64,000 nucleotides of DNA, from contig BSBN01001017.1 of NCBI GenBank assembly GCA_027924645.1, positions 6,350,501 to 6,414,500 of the forward strand, written 5' to 3'. The notes beneath the pieces are model-generated. The model did not search any database. It had not been told where the DNA came from and saw only the letters and a program-made list of their open reading frames with translations. Origin of the DNA: Cunninghamia lanceolata. Its lineage: Eukaryota; Streptophyta; Pinopsida; Cupressales; Cupressaceae. Shown in pieces: positions 34,229 to 45,919 of this stretch (positions are counted from its first letter, which is position 1; the number at the start of each line of letters is the position of its first letter). The position numbers and the translations under genes were made by a program.

Positions 34229-35758
34229 TGGAACCTTAAAATTTTGGCAAAATTTTAGTTTCCTGTAGAGTTAAACTCTACATTTTGAATATTGATTAAT
34301 AGTGGCTGGATAGTTTTATTTTCAATTTTTTTTTAAAATGTTGCTCGTGTGCGGAGTTTGCCAAGTGTCATTATGGCGGGGTTTTGAAAACCTAGAAGAA
34401 ATGATGCTTCTAAAAGATGCGCGGAGTCAACACATGGCAAGGTGGCTAAAGGCCATGAGAATAGTGTGTGGGAGTGGCAGAAGGTTGCCAGGTGTTTTAT
34501 TTTAGTTCACAGTACTCGGTGCCACAAAAATTCACCACGTATCTTTGGCTGTATTTTCTTTGTAAAGTTTCTATCTGCTACTAGAGAATGCCAAGTGTCA
34601 CTACCATAGGGCTTCACGGAGAAACTTTTGAGAGAGGCATCGAGAAGAAGCATCATAGTGCCATGTGTCTTTTGTTACATTAAGCGGAGCCAGCCATGTG
34701 TCTCTCTATTCTTTAATAAGTTTTGCAAAGCATCAGACTACAATATGGTGGACCCTGAGATATTATAGCTATAATTTCTAAGTGAAGTAGAATGTGCCAA
34801 GTGTCGCTACCATGGGTGATTGGAGGATGAGAAACAAAAGAACTTTTAAAAGGCACGCCAGTCTGCCATGTGTCCCAATTTTGAGGTTCTCGGGTGTTAC
34901 CACGTATCAGTAGTAGAAGGAGGTGGATTCCACCAAGTGTCAATGCATCGTGTGTTCTCCTTATGTCAAAGGGAAACTAAGCTTAATGAGTGCAAGAGAG
35001 CCACGTAGCAGTTTTGGAGCCATTTGAAGCTTGGGGAGGAAGCCACTTGTCTCAACAAAACTGGTAGTTATTGGGCCACATTTCTAGTACCAGTCAACCA
35101 ATGGGAGCGCGAGGATGATACAGTTGTAGATTCAGATAGATCCTATGCTTAATCAATTCTAGTTCAGTTGTAGACAGTTGTAGATTCTTAAAGGCTAAAG
35201 ATGTTTTGAACCCCGTTTCTATAAATTGGGGAAAATTTTGTAACTATTTACATATAGAGAAATACAGAGAGATATTACTACAACTGGAGTATATCATTTT
35301 TTGCCTTCACAACTATTTCAAGAAGAAAAGCATATAGATTTGTGCATGTTTTTGTGCCTCATGTATTTTTCTGAATCCATTAATGAAAGAAGCTCTATTC
35401 TTTGTTGTTCGATGATATTTTTTGTCTTTGTATAGTTTCTCTGAGTTTAGCCTTTGGTTTTAAATCTATCTATAATCTATCTATGATGATCATGCTTCAT
35501 TGCTCTTTGATATAGCTAAGATCATAAGGATTTAGTCACTGTGCTAATTGTTGAAACACATATAAGCTTGACGTATCGCCATAGGAGTTTTGTTTTATTG
35601 TATCTGTAATCTTGTTTCTTCTTCCCTTTCCCAAAATCCCATCGAAAAAAAGGAAGAGCCAGCTTCCCTAAAATCTGGAGGTTGTTTCAAGAGTATGTCG
35701 TACATTCTTGAAGCTTCCCATGTTGGTGCTGAAACCCACACAATTCTATACATCAACA
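34229..35758 (+). repeat. LTR-G: LTR-like sequence with CCAAGTGTC motif array
   Basis: It starts TGTTGGAACC and ends in CAACA near 35758. A possible PBS-like TTGGTGCTGAAACCC at 35722 could instead mark an earlier end. A TATA box (TCTATAAAT, 35218-35227) is followed by a plausible transcribed leader. Between 34361 and 35051 at least twelve copies of a CCA(A/T/C)GT(G/A)TC word occur. I found no matching second LTR or TSD in the window, so it may be solo or part of a broken element. It contains no gene. Confidence 0.5.
35218..35227 (+). promoter_or_regulatory. TATA box of LTR-G
   Basis: TCTATAAATTGGGG is a strong plant LTR core-promoter pattern. It lies about 170 bp after the last CCACTTGTC-type motif. 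Confidence 0.55.
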
Positions 35759-36753
35759 GTTCCCATTATGAAAAATTTGAGTACCACACTCAAAAATGCA
35801 CCTGAAAAAACTACCTCAATGACCTACTTTGGAGGGTCATAATTCAGAGCCTATTCAGTTTCATATCAAATCACTTGACATGCATGTTTATATACCATAT
35901 GTTAGTGTGCATATTCAATTTTAGCCTCTCATGATTAGATTTGACTGGGTTTTCAAGCATCAAGTTGGAGGGTTCTAGTAAGGTTTGTTGTCTACAAAAT
36001 GTGAAATCTTCCCAAGAGGTCAACTTTGGAGGCCAATATCTAGAAGCTGGATGATGTTCATAACAAACTAGTTGGTGTTCCATAATTACCCTATGATAAT
36101 CTACTTCCATGCCAGTTCCAAAACCCCAACATCTCATTTTGATATTTTTTTGAGGTCAAAAGCAAATGCAAATAGTTTTGTTTTTACATTTGCATTTCCA
36201 GAAAGTTGCACAGAGGTCAACTTTGGACTTTAATATTTCATGACAGAAGTGGATTGGTGAAGAACCCTTTGGCAAGCACACTCATTTGACCTAAATAAAC
36301 TAATCCCCAAGTGGCAGCCTCCCAAGAAGAGATTTGGTATTTTTTCAAGGTGGTGACTTAGTGAGCCCTGATTAGGTTTTTGACAATTGCAGTTGTAGAA
36401 AAGGCTAAAAGAGCTACTTTGAAAGATAATATCTTGCACCTTAGGATAGATCTTGCCAAACTATTTGTTGCAATGAATTGTTGGATCAAATATCTACATA
36501 CCTGTGCATTTTCATGGCTTGAAGAGGAGATGGTTTGACTAGTTTTACAGGGTTATTCTAAAGGCTACTTGGCTTGTTTTGGTCACTGTACAAAGGTGCC
36601 AAAAAATAGATTTTGATGAAAACCCATTTCATTTTTTCACTTCATGAGCATACAAATGCAGTATCAAATCAATTCAAGGTAAAAAATTGTTTCAAAACAA
36701 AAAAAAATTAGTGTGGCCCACATGGGGGCCTAACTTGTATCACATAAACACAG

Positions 36754-37200
36754 TTGGTGAGGCCTATAATAGAGCAATTTGTTGGTGATGATATTTTCAA
36801 CAATAACATAAGACAAGTCAGAGGTGACATTGAGAATATGGGATCAAGTTTTCAGGTGACTCATATGCAATTCAACAAGAAGAATTCAGTTGATATTGAG
36901 GATTCCAATTTTGGTAATTTTAACTTCAATGAAGAAACTAATGAGATAAACTCAAAAGGGATAAGCTCTAGTTTAAGCTTGATAACTGGTATGCATTTCA
37001 ACAAGAAGAATTCAGGTGATATTAAGGATTCCAGTTCTGATAATTTTAACTTCAAAGAAGAAATTGATGAGATAAGCTCAAAAGGGACAAGGTCTAGATT
37101 TTTTGGCTTGATGTGTGATTCAGAAGCTTCTACAGGCCAACTTGCTTGTAGAGGCATTACAAATGCTACAAGTCCTAAAGGAGAAAATCAAAGCATGTGA
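36754..37200 (+). CDS. Unknown ORF with an internal 42-residue duplication
   Basis: The 148-codon frame contains two tandem copies of a 126-bp unit, starting at 36865 and 36991. Each begins M(Q/H)FNKKNS.DI.DS and continues NFNF.EE..EI.SKG. The composition is Asn/Ser/Glu-rich and low in complexity. It resembles no domain that I know. It lies downstream of LTR-G and upstream of the LTR-B 3' LTR, so it is probably an element-encoded leftover. Confidence 0.3.
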   Translation: MVRPIIEQFVGDDIFNNNIRQVRGDIENMGSSFQVTHMQFNKKNSVDIEDSNFGNFNFNEETNEINSKGISSSLSLITGMHFNKKNSGDIKDSSSDNFNFKEEIDEISSKGTRSRFFGLMCDSEASTGQLACRGITNATSPKGENQSM

Positions 37201-37203
37201 GAA

Positions 37204-37670
37204 ATGCTAGTAGGGGGAATTAGTTTCTTATCAGCTTACAATGAAACAATCGACTTTCTTGATGCAAAGCCAATCATACCTTTTGACAATTGTGACTCCT
37301 TAGAAAAAGAATTTATGGACAATCTTCATATTTCTTGGTCAGTTGAAGATAACATTGATTATTTGAGTGTCTGTAACAAAGAGAATTCCATATACATGGA
37401 GTTGGATACAAGAGATTCATTTAGCAGTGCCCAAAGTAGTGTACTTTTTATAATTCCAACCCCTGTCAGATTGTTGACACTAATTCGTTGGAGGGTGTTA
37501 TCTCTGAGGCAAGGAAAAACAAGGAAGCATTGATGGAAGGTATGGAATTAATTCACTTCCTATGGACAAAGACACACTTTGAAGAGGCAGTAACTCGTCA
37601 TGACAAGGAAGAGGCAACAAAAGGAGATGTGGAAGTTTTTGCCAAGGTGGAGGAGTTAAAAAAGCATTAG
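37204..37670 (+). CDS. Unknown overlapping ORFs after the duplicated ORF
   Basis: Frames at 37204-37533 (109 aa) and 37488-37670 (60 aa) overlap and may be one frameshifted gene. The second is Glu/Lys-rich and probably helical (ARKNKEALMEGMELIHFLW). There is no recognised domain. The frames continue weakly to about 37880, then coding signal is lost. Confidence 0.25.
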
Positions 37671-37879
37671 CAAGGGCAAAAGAAACCAATGATATGCATT
37701 CAGGAGAGATATATGGTGAGATAGCAATTCTAGCTATAGAGGCACAAGAACTTCAATCCTAAATAGCACAATTGATAGCTGAAGAAGATTCAACGCTTTG
37801 TATGATTGATGAGATGTGTGGAGTTTTGGAAGCAAGATTTAATACTGCCAAGAAAAAGGAGCAAGATACCATGACTGGA

Positions 37880-39452
37880 TGAAGAGGAGTTATCTTTTTT
37901 CCACCACAATGAAAAGTTTGAAATTGTATTTTGATTATGCCCTATGAAACAACTATTATAGTTGTTAAGAACCTCCAATTATGTGTTAACTTCCACTATG
38001 CAACGAGGATTTTTTTCAATACTATTGCAAGTGAAATTGTTGAGGGAAATGTGTACTGAAAAACACTGCATTTTCTATGCTCCAGCCACAGTTATAAAAT
38101 GCCATTGCCATCGATAACTCATTTCAATCTCACAGCATTATGTAAAGAAGGCATTATGAAGAGAGGGCCAGTTAAAGAAGGTGCTACACATTTTGGTCAC
38201 TACACACAACTCCCCTAAAAACTATTCCATATATCTTCAATTATTGTAAACCTACATTCTCAAAAAATGATTTCCCATTTTCCTATGCGATGAGTAATAT
38301 GGTCCCTTCCATGACCTCCATATTGGTTGTCATGTTCTAAATGGAGAAAGTGAATATCAAGAAGATAAGAAGCTAACAAAGCATGTGAATGATTTGATAG
38401 AATAGTTCAGAGAAATGTGATCTCATAGAATGCCAAGATTATAGGTGTAAAACCAAATTTCACAACCTTTGCCAGCACACTCATGTCCATGCCAAAACTG
38501 GAGCTTTGGAACAAGGCTGGAATTAGGGAAAAATGCATATGAAACCCTAATATCGGGCATTCAGAATGACTAAAAATGAGTCTCTCTAATATACTGACGG
38601 GTGGGCCCATAATCTAGAATCACTATACATTGCCGAAATATACTAAATAGACATATATTCAACATATGGGAGAGGCTTCGGGATATCAAAGAGAGTGTGT
38701 TGAAGGTCTTCAAAATCTTGAGAATAGCAAAGAGCATACAATTAAAACATCATAGGGAAAATAAATATTGGCAAAACGGTGCAAATAAAAAATTTAAAAT
38801 AAAGTGTGACTATAGTCAAATAAATTTTCACACTTTCATGGAAGTGGTTATAAGGTGGGAAATCATTTTACTAAATATACCACGATTTTAATAATCATAG
38901 TTGAGAATGTTTTTTGGAGACAAAATATTTTTTGGAGGAATTCATCAAGTAGGTAATTATTTTACCTAAAACATTATTTTTCGTGGGAGTGCATAGGACA
39001 TTTTCATTGAGGAACTCATGGAGGGGGTAAATTATTTCTTAACTGAAGAATATATTTTCTAGATTGAGTGAAAATGTGTACAAAAGGAAATGACAATAGT
39101 TATTTGGAAAATTATTTTCACAGGATATGAAGGCAAAAAAGAGATTTAATTAAATATTTGTAAAGCAGAAAAACAAAAATTAAATCAAAAGTCACACCAA
39201 ATACATGTGAAGGGTCATATAACCCTAAAAATTACAAAGTATAAAAGGGAGATAAAATCCATTATTAGGAAGAATCAATCAATAATCAGAAACAAGAAAC
39301 AATAATTAGAGCAAGTAGCAATTATTAGATTAGGGAATAAATAGAAAATGAAGATTTCAAATATTAATTAATTCAATGGAGAGGAATATTGTAATCTGGT
39401 ATCCAAACATTTTTGGTGTTCAATTATTTGTTGATATCTATTTATATGTGTT
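37880..39452 (+). repeat. Presumed U3 of LTR-B 3' LTR
   Basis: By position this should hold the start of the 3' LTR. A TATA-like AGTATAAAAGGG lies at 39239-39250, and the last 40 bp before Gyp-A2 (TTGGTGTTC...TTGTTGATAT) match 8118-8160. Upstream of that I could not align it to 6632-8100 apart from a shared CTTCGGGATATC word at 38675. No gene is visible. The left boundary is unknown. Confidence 0.35.
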
Positions 39453-40709
39453 TGTAACATCAGAAAATGTCCCCTTGGGGGCTTTTCCCTCATAAGGTTT
39501 AGCTCCCGGGTCTTTAGAGTGCATTTAGGACATTTTAGTTCATATTTTGGCATCCCGATGGAATGAGACCTGGGTTTCATGGCAAATGGGACCTAGGAGG
39601 ATCCCTTGAGCTATACCCTACCTAAAATAGGGGGGAGGACTTGGGCACCGGCACCCTAGTCCTGCCCTATTTTAGGGCAGCCCCAATTTTGGGGTGTTAG
39701 TTTACGACCATTAGTTGGTTCTTTTGCCGACACAGTAAAGTTTGATTTTTAAAATCTTGGCAGGAATGCTTGTAGGTGCATATATAAGCATGTTTAGGCA
39801 TTCATTTGTAAACTAGATTTCAATTAGATGATTACTAGCAAGCTATTGTGTTCTCAAGGTAATTCAAGGCTTTCTATTGTGTTGTAAGAGCATGCTTGTA
39901 TGTTTTGTGTGTTGATATTTGCAGATTTGAGCATCAATCTCCTCATGGCATGAAGAGAATCTTCCTCCATGAGGGCTTCATTACAAGGTGACATATCATT
40001 GTGTTTTTATCATTGATTCCTTTGGTTTTTTCCTCTGCGTCACAAGGGCATGAACTCTTTGTCTGACAACGGTGTTTAGAGACTTAAGTGTCCTCCGATG
40101 CTTGACTGAGGCAAGCCTCTAAACACCACAACCCCCAAACCAAGTCTTTTGATTGTAGGTTATAGGTGTCGCATTTGGGAAAAGTGGAGTTACAGAAAGG
40201 AGTGGCAGGCATCAAGGATTCAGGATCTGAAGAAAAGTCAAACAAAGGAGCACTTCTAGGACTAGGGCACCCGCAAAAGTGTCCTCCGCAGACAGATTTT
40301 GGAAAATAGAAGTTACAGGGCTGATTAGTGTCGGAAGGAGGTCCAGATTCCTTGAAAAAGAAGGTACCTTGGACTTGGGTGCCTGCACTAGTGTCCTCAA
40401 CTATTCCACCTTAGAACCTCAAAAACAGATATTATGTGATTTGTTATTTTACTCCCGTCTGTAAGAGCTTTTTCTATCTTTCGTCAATTTGTTGCCGTAT
40501 TTGCATAATTAGGGTTTTAATGGTTACTTGGACATAAGAGAAGGAAAATCAATAATTAAATTCCCTAATCCAATATTCCCTTCATTTGCAAGTGACCTAG
40601 GGTATGATAGTGCTCGCCACTCGACCCTAGATCCTTCAATGCTAGGGTGAAAGGAGGATTCAAACATCTAAGCATTAGATTATTAACAAATCCAATTTTA
40701 CCCTAAACA
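39453..40709 (+). repeat. Gyp-A2 5' LTR
   Basis: 1257 bp, matching 44658-45919 and 3994-5234. The TATA box GCATATATAAGC lies at 39779-39790. It ends in CA before TTTTGGTGAACCCG. Confidence 0.9.
39779..39790 (+). promoter_or_regulatory. TATA box of family A LTR
   Basis: GCATATATAAGCATG is conserved at the same place in all three family-A LTRs (GCATATAAAAGC near 4320 and GCATATATAAGC near 44984). Confidence 0.6.
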
Positions 40710-40712
40710 TTT

Positions 40713-40725
40713 TGGTGAACCCGTG
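40713..40725 (+). other. Gyp-A2 primer-binding site
   Basis: TGGTGAACCCGTG starts three bases after the LTR. The TGG opening fits pairing with a tRNA CCA end. The tRNA is not assigned. Confidence 0.55.
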
Positions 40726-42142
40726 TTTTTGGACTTAAATTGCAACTTGCTGAGTTTTTGTCTTTATATTTGGTGTGATTTCATTCATTCATTTGGTCAT
40801 TTATTTTATTGCATTGAGAAAAATTCAAAAAAATTGAAAAATTAGAAAAATACAAAAAAATTGCATTGTTTGGCTTACTAAATTTCATCAATTCTTCCTA
40901 AATTTTCCTAATTCATGATTTTTACATCAGATCTAATATAAACTACAGAAAAATACAAAAAATCAGAAATTTACCTTGCATTTTCATCATTTAATTTCTA
41001 GGGTTTTGTGTAAATTTTGTCAATTTTATATAACCTAGTAATTCCAAAATCTAGGGTTTGTAGGAAAAATCTTTTATCAAATTTTTCTACTAATGTTAGA
41101 GGATCATTCAAATTTTCATTTGACTTTAGTCTTTCATTTTAGTGTGAATTTTCATTTAGATTTAAAATATTTGCATTTTTGCATAGAAATTTTCAACAAA
41201 AATTAGCAATTTTGGTGCATTTTCATTAAATTTGCATGGGTATTTTGCATATTAAGACTTGAAAATAATTTTCAGATCTGAGAGTAAGTCAATTTCATAA
41301 TAATTCAGACTTCAAAACATTTTCATAGTATTTTGCGTCAAGATCTCAAACCTAGGGCTTAAAAAACAATGATTTTCGCTAAATTTGGCCTTATCGACTT
41401 ATAAACTTGCACTATAGGTGTGTTGTGAAGGATATTTTTGCATTAATTTTCTTCCCCTCATAAAAATATTCACAACACCCTTTTATCAGGCTCTTGTAGT
41501 GAAAATTTGGTGAAAAACTACACATTTTGGCTACTTTTGCCCTAGGGTTTGATCGAGTTTGCACTCCAATTGTGTTGTGATCAATTTTATGGATTGAGGT
41601 GACTGATATTATCAATAATATTTGTTTTACCTCCTAAAATTCCTTACAAAACCCCCTTTTCTAGGTCTTGGAATTGAAAAATCATAAAAAATAGCCTATT
41701 TTTGCTTTATTTTTCACTAGGGTTTTACCTTAAGTAGCACTAAAAGCGTGTTGTGTTGGGTATTTTGGAACCACATGGTTGTTATTGCTAATATTATTTT
41801 TTGTCCATCATCATCTTCCTCACAACACTCTTTTTCATGCTCTTTTGCATTTGAATTTTGGTGAAAAAGTGCTTATTTTAACATATTTTCACTATAATTT
41901 GACTTGGCATCATCTTAGATTTGCATCAAAAGTATGTTGTAAAGGATCTTATTGTTGTATTGGACTTATATCAGACATATTATTTTCTGCCCCTGATAAA
42001 AATGCTTACAACACCTTTTCTTTCATATATTTGCATCGAAAAGAGTACAAAAAATCAAGCATTTTAGGTCATTTGCATATAGTTTGCACTTGTATTTTGC
42101 ATACTCTTAGAAAATTGTCAAAATCTGATGTTGCATCTCATT

Positions 42143-42998
42143 ATGGCATCTTCATGTTATTTATCTATGAAATATTTGCATGAGTATATCCTAGATCTTG
42201 AAAATTTCTATTTCACTAATGATAATCCTCATGTTCTAGAGCACATAGCTTCTGTAAGTAGTATTGATGCTTCTATATGTTCTACATATGAATTGCAATT
42301 ACTTTGTTATCCACATGATTTTAGTGGCTTCACACTATTCATGAGAGCATATCCTTTGATCTTAGAAGATTTAATTAAATTCATCTCTAGGAATACTCAT
42401 GAAAACATTGATAATGATTCCATAGAGCATTCAAGAACCTTAGATGAGAAAATTAGGGATAGATTTAGTAATTCCACTGCTCTCCCTGGCCAAGATGAAG
42501 CATTAATGAATGAAGAGATCCCTCTAACAAAGAGCATTCCATGGGTAGAATATGAGCATTCATTTAACAATAATCAAATTCCTACCTCTGTGGATCATCC
42601 CACCAACCTTCTTCCTTTAGTTGATTGTCCACATACCTTGGATTTCACTAAGGAAGAGAAGACCTTTAATGTCCCTCCTTTCTTTGATTATTCAAGTCAT
42701 TTGGACATCACCAAGGATGTAACACTAGTGGATGAGGAGAAGTCTCTCACATTAACTCCTTCAAGGATGGATGTTGAGATCACTCAAAATAATTTACTTC
42801 TCCCATGACCTAAGAGGATAGTGAGTATGTGTAATAATGAACTTCAACAAGAAAACATTCCACCTAACATTGAGTTAAACCAAGAAGCATTTAAGAATGA
42901 ACAAAAGAATAATTACAAAAACTTGGTAATTGTACCTTATGTTTGCAATTGGAAAGAGAATATTTTTTATGACTTCTGGCCCGAAAGGGGCCCTACAG
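42143..42998 (+). pseudogene. Gyp-A2 unknown ORF, exon 1
   Basis: The start at 42143 (MASSCYLSMKYLH) is chosen because it sits at the place of the Gyp-A1 start (1130), right after the shared leader. The frame runs 285 codons to the splice donor, with one TGA at 42806 where CGA (Arg) would fit. The protein is acidic, with Asp/Glu/Ser/Pro-rich stretches. It has no zinc knuckle, protease or membrane segment, and I recognise no family. It ends NWKENIFYDFWPERGPTG, like the C-terminus of the Gyp-A1 frame. An acquired or rapidly evolving coding core is likely. Confidence 0.5.
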
Positions 42999-43700
42999 GT
43001 AAGTATCTACAAACTTTTATTTTTGTGCTTCCCCCATGATGTGTTATGTGTTGTTTAGGCCTCCTAGGATGACCTTAGATTCTCCCGTAAGGTTCAAGAT
43101 ACTAGGAGACTGCCCTTGTTGTGACCTTCTTCTATTTGTATTATCATTCTTCTATATTGCCTTTTCTCTAATTTCATTGTTGAGTGTTGTGTCTTACGGA
43201 CATAGTGTCATGGTTGGTGACTTGGGGGCACTGTCCTATGTGACTATCCCTAAGACACTTGTTTCTCCTCTCTTATTTATTATTTCCCTTCCTCTAGTGT
43301 TTCCACCTAGCGAGAGGATGATGACAAACATTCATACTGATGCAGACCTAGTGTCCCTTTCGAGAGCAATCAAAAAATGGACTATAGTTCCTAATATGAC
43401 GATGGGGTTGTATATCTTATCCGACGCTTGGCTAGTGGAAGCACTCGTGCTTTCCGCATAGTGAATTCTATGATGTTTCTGTCGCATTTACAAACCTTAA
43501 CAATACTGCTACTCCATGCACCTTTGTTTGCTTTTGAATCTAGCCTTGGGGGTACTCAATTTGGAGAGCTTCGTGATATAACCCACGGTTATCCTCAAAC
43601 TCTGAATTTGTTGTACAACCTTGGCTCTTTGTGTGGTTAATCATATGCATTAATGTTGTTGTTTATCATAATCTTATAAACACTAACATGTTTCTTGCAG
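42999..43700 (+). other. Putative intron of Gyp-A2
   Basis: Donor CTACAG|GTAAGTATCT and acceptor TTTCTTGCAG|GGATG. Exon 1 ends one base into a codon, and exon 2 supplies the other two, so splicing keeps the frame. Equivalent sites exist in Gyp-A1. The intron holds a 141-codon frame (43036-43461), which I regard as incidental. Confidence 0.6.
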
Positions 43701-43828
43701 GGATGTGTTTGTGGGAACATTTGGTGATCGTAAAGTACATGTCACCTCCGGGGGGCATGGGCTTTGCGAAAGTCAGTGTCCCTTATGTGTTTTCTTCCTA
43801 CCCTAACATGCTTGATATCGACAACTGA
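43701..43828 (+). CDS. Gyp-A2 unknown ORF, exon 2
   Basis: After the junction Gly codon the frame reads MCLWEHLVIVKYMSPPGG and ends DIDN before TGA (43826-43828), 41 residues in all. Gyp-A1 keeps nearly the same peptide. It is not recognised. Confidence 0.5.
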
Positions 43829-44657
43829 TATCAAACACCTTAAGGTGGTGGCATATATAAGGTAAGTTGTCTGCTATAGATGTTAGCAATGTGTTTGACC
43901 TTAGATGCAGAGACTTGAGCCCCAGAGTAGTGCATCGTGCATCCTGAGCTTGTTTGTAGTCAATCAATCAATCATGTAAGCCCTCTGCGGAGGTGGGATA
44001 TTGAGCATATCCTTTTTCTTAAGCCCTTTACAGAGGTGGGGATGATGTATTTCTCAAAGCAGATTGCATCATCCTGTCATTTTCAAAAGTCCTCTACGGA
44101 GGCAGGGAGCAGTTCTGTGACTAACTCAACCCTTAAGCGTGTCTTCAGTGAGTGCCTATAATGTGCCTGAGATGGTGTTGGACCTAGAAATAGGTACACT
44201 CCATCACTTGTTTGCCGTGTTTTCTTTGTTTCTTCAAGTGTGTGTGTTTTGGCGTGCTTATTTTGTGTGGCATGTTTGTTGCCCATATGTAGAGACCAGC
44301 GCCTTTGAGTAGTGCTTCATGCATTTTGGGAGGTTTTGTGTGTTGCCCCATATATATAGAGACTAGTGCCCCTGAGTAGTGTTTCGTGTATTATGGGAGG
44401 TTTGTTTACTTTCTAGTACTTGCATTCGCATTTCATATAAATGAGAAAAAGAAAATAAAAGATATCATTTCTGTCTTCCATGCATTAATGTGTCTTCTAT
44501 ACATTGACTGTCTGCTCCATGTTTTGCGTGACTGTAACTATTTTCTTCATATTTTACGTGCATGTTACTGTTTACTATGTGATTGGCATGTCTTCTCCGT
44601 GCTTGGTGTGTTTACTATGTTTGTGACCTTACTTTAATGCATGTATTGGGGGCTAAA

Positions 44658-45919
44658 TGTAACGTTAGAAAATGTCCCCTTGGGGGCTTTTCCCTCATAA
44701 GGTTTAGCTCCTGGGTCTTTAGAGTGCATTTAGGACATTTTATTTCATATTTTGGCATCTCGATGGAATGAGACCTGGGTTTCATGGCAAATGGGACCTA
44801 GGAGGACCCCTTGAGCTATACCTTGCCTAAAATAGGGGGGAGGACTTGGGCACCCGCACCTTAGACCTGCCCTATTTTAGGGCATCCCTAATTTCTGGGT
44901 GTCAGTTTATGACCGTTAGTTGGTTCTTTTGCCAACACAGTAAAGTTTGATTTTTAAAATCTTGGCGGGAATGCTTGTAGGTGCATATATAAGCATGTTT
45001 AGGCATTCATTTGTAAACTAGATTTCATTTAGATAATTACTAGCAAGCTATTATGTTCTCAAGGTGATTCAAGGCTTTCTATTGTGTTGCAAGAGTAGGC
45101 TTGTATGTTTTGTGTGTTGATATTTGCATATTTGAGCATCAATCTCCTCATGGCATGAAGATCATCTTCCTCCATGAGAGCTTCACTACAAGGTGACATA
45201 TCATTGTGTTTTTATCATTGATTCCTTTGGTTTTTTGCCTCTGCCTCACAAGGGCATGCACTCTTTGTCTGACAACGGTGTTCAGAGACTTAAGTGTCCT
45301 CCGGGGCTTGACTGAGGCAAGCCTTTAAACACCACAACCCCCAAACCAAGTCTTGTGATTGCAGGTTACAGGTGTTGCATTTGGAAAAAGTGGAGTTGTA
45401 GGAAGGAGTGACAGGCATCAAGGATTCAGGATTTGAAGAAAAGTTAGACAAAGGAGCACTTCCAGGACTAGGGAACCCACAAAAGTGTCCTCTGCAGGTA
45501 GATTTTAGCAAATAGAAGTTACAGGACTAATCAGTGTTGGAAGGAGATCCAAATTCCCTAAAAAATTAGGTACCTTGGACTTGGGCGCCCACACCAGTGT
45601 CCCTGACTGTTCCGCCTTAGAACCCTAAAAACAGGTATTCTGTGATTTGTTATTTTACTCCCGTCTATAAGATCTATCTTTTTTTGTCTTTCGTCAATTT
45701 GTTGCCATATTTGCATAATTAGGGTTTTAATGGTTAATTGGACATAAGAGAAGGAAAATCAATAATTAAATGCCCTAATCCAAGCTTCCCTTCATTTGCA
45801 AGTGACCTAGGGTATGATAGTCCTCGCCACTCGACCCTAGATCCTTCAATGTTAGGGTGAAAGGAGGATTCAAACATCTAAGCATTAGAATATTAACAAA
45901 TCTAATTTTACCCTAAATA
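44658..45919 (+). repeat. Gyp-A2 3' LTR
   Basis: 1262 bp, preceded by the polypurine tract ATTGGGGGCTAAA. It matches the 5' LTR with scattered substitutions and is followed by GTGTT. Confidence 0.9.

Larger units (their letters stand above)
39453..45919 (+). mobile_element. Gyp-A2: complete non-autonomous Ty3-like element
   Basis: Both LTRs begin TGTAAC and end CCCTAAA(C/T)A. They are flanked by a perfect TSD GTGTT (39448-39452 and 45920-45924). The internal region of 3.9 kb has no gag, protease, RT or integrase signature. It carries an unrecognised ORF with a conserved splice unit. Family assignment rests on the Ty3-type PBS position and on Gyp-A1, which keeps a retropepsin remnant in the same place. 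Confidence 0.9.

Noticed and set aside
34229..35758. LTR-G as the missing 3' LTR of LTR-B
   Set aside because: Only the first few bases (TGTTGGAA) are alike. Its promoter and end do not match the LTR-B ends at 31999 or 47797.
42143..42998. Captured host gene in Gyp-A2
   Set aside because: No recognisable host domain. It shares its C-terminal end with the Gyp-A1 frame, so at least that part is element-derived. Capture of the rest remains untested.
43036..43461. 141-codon frame similar to one at 2380-2643
   Set aside because: Both lie within the putative intron. Similarity follows DNA conservation, and the frames differ in start, length and end.
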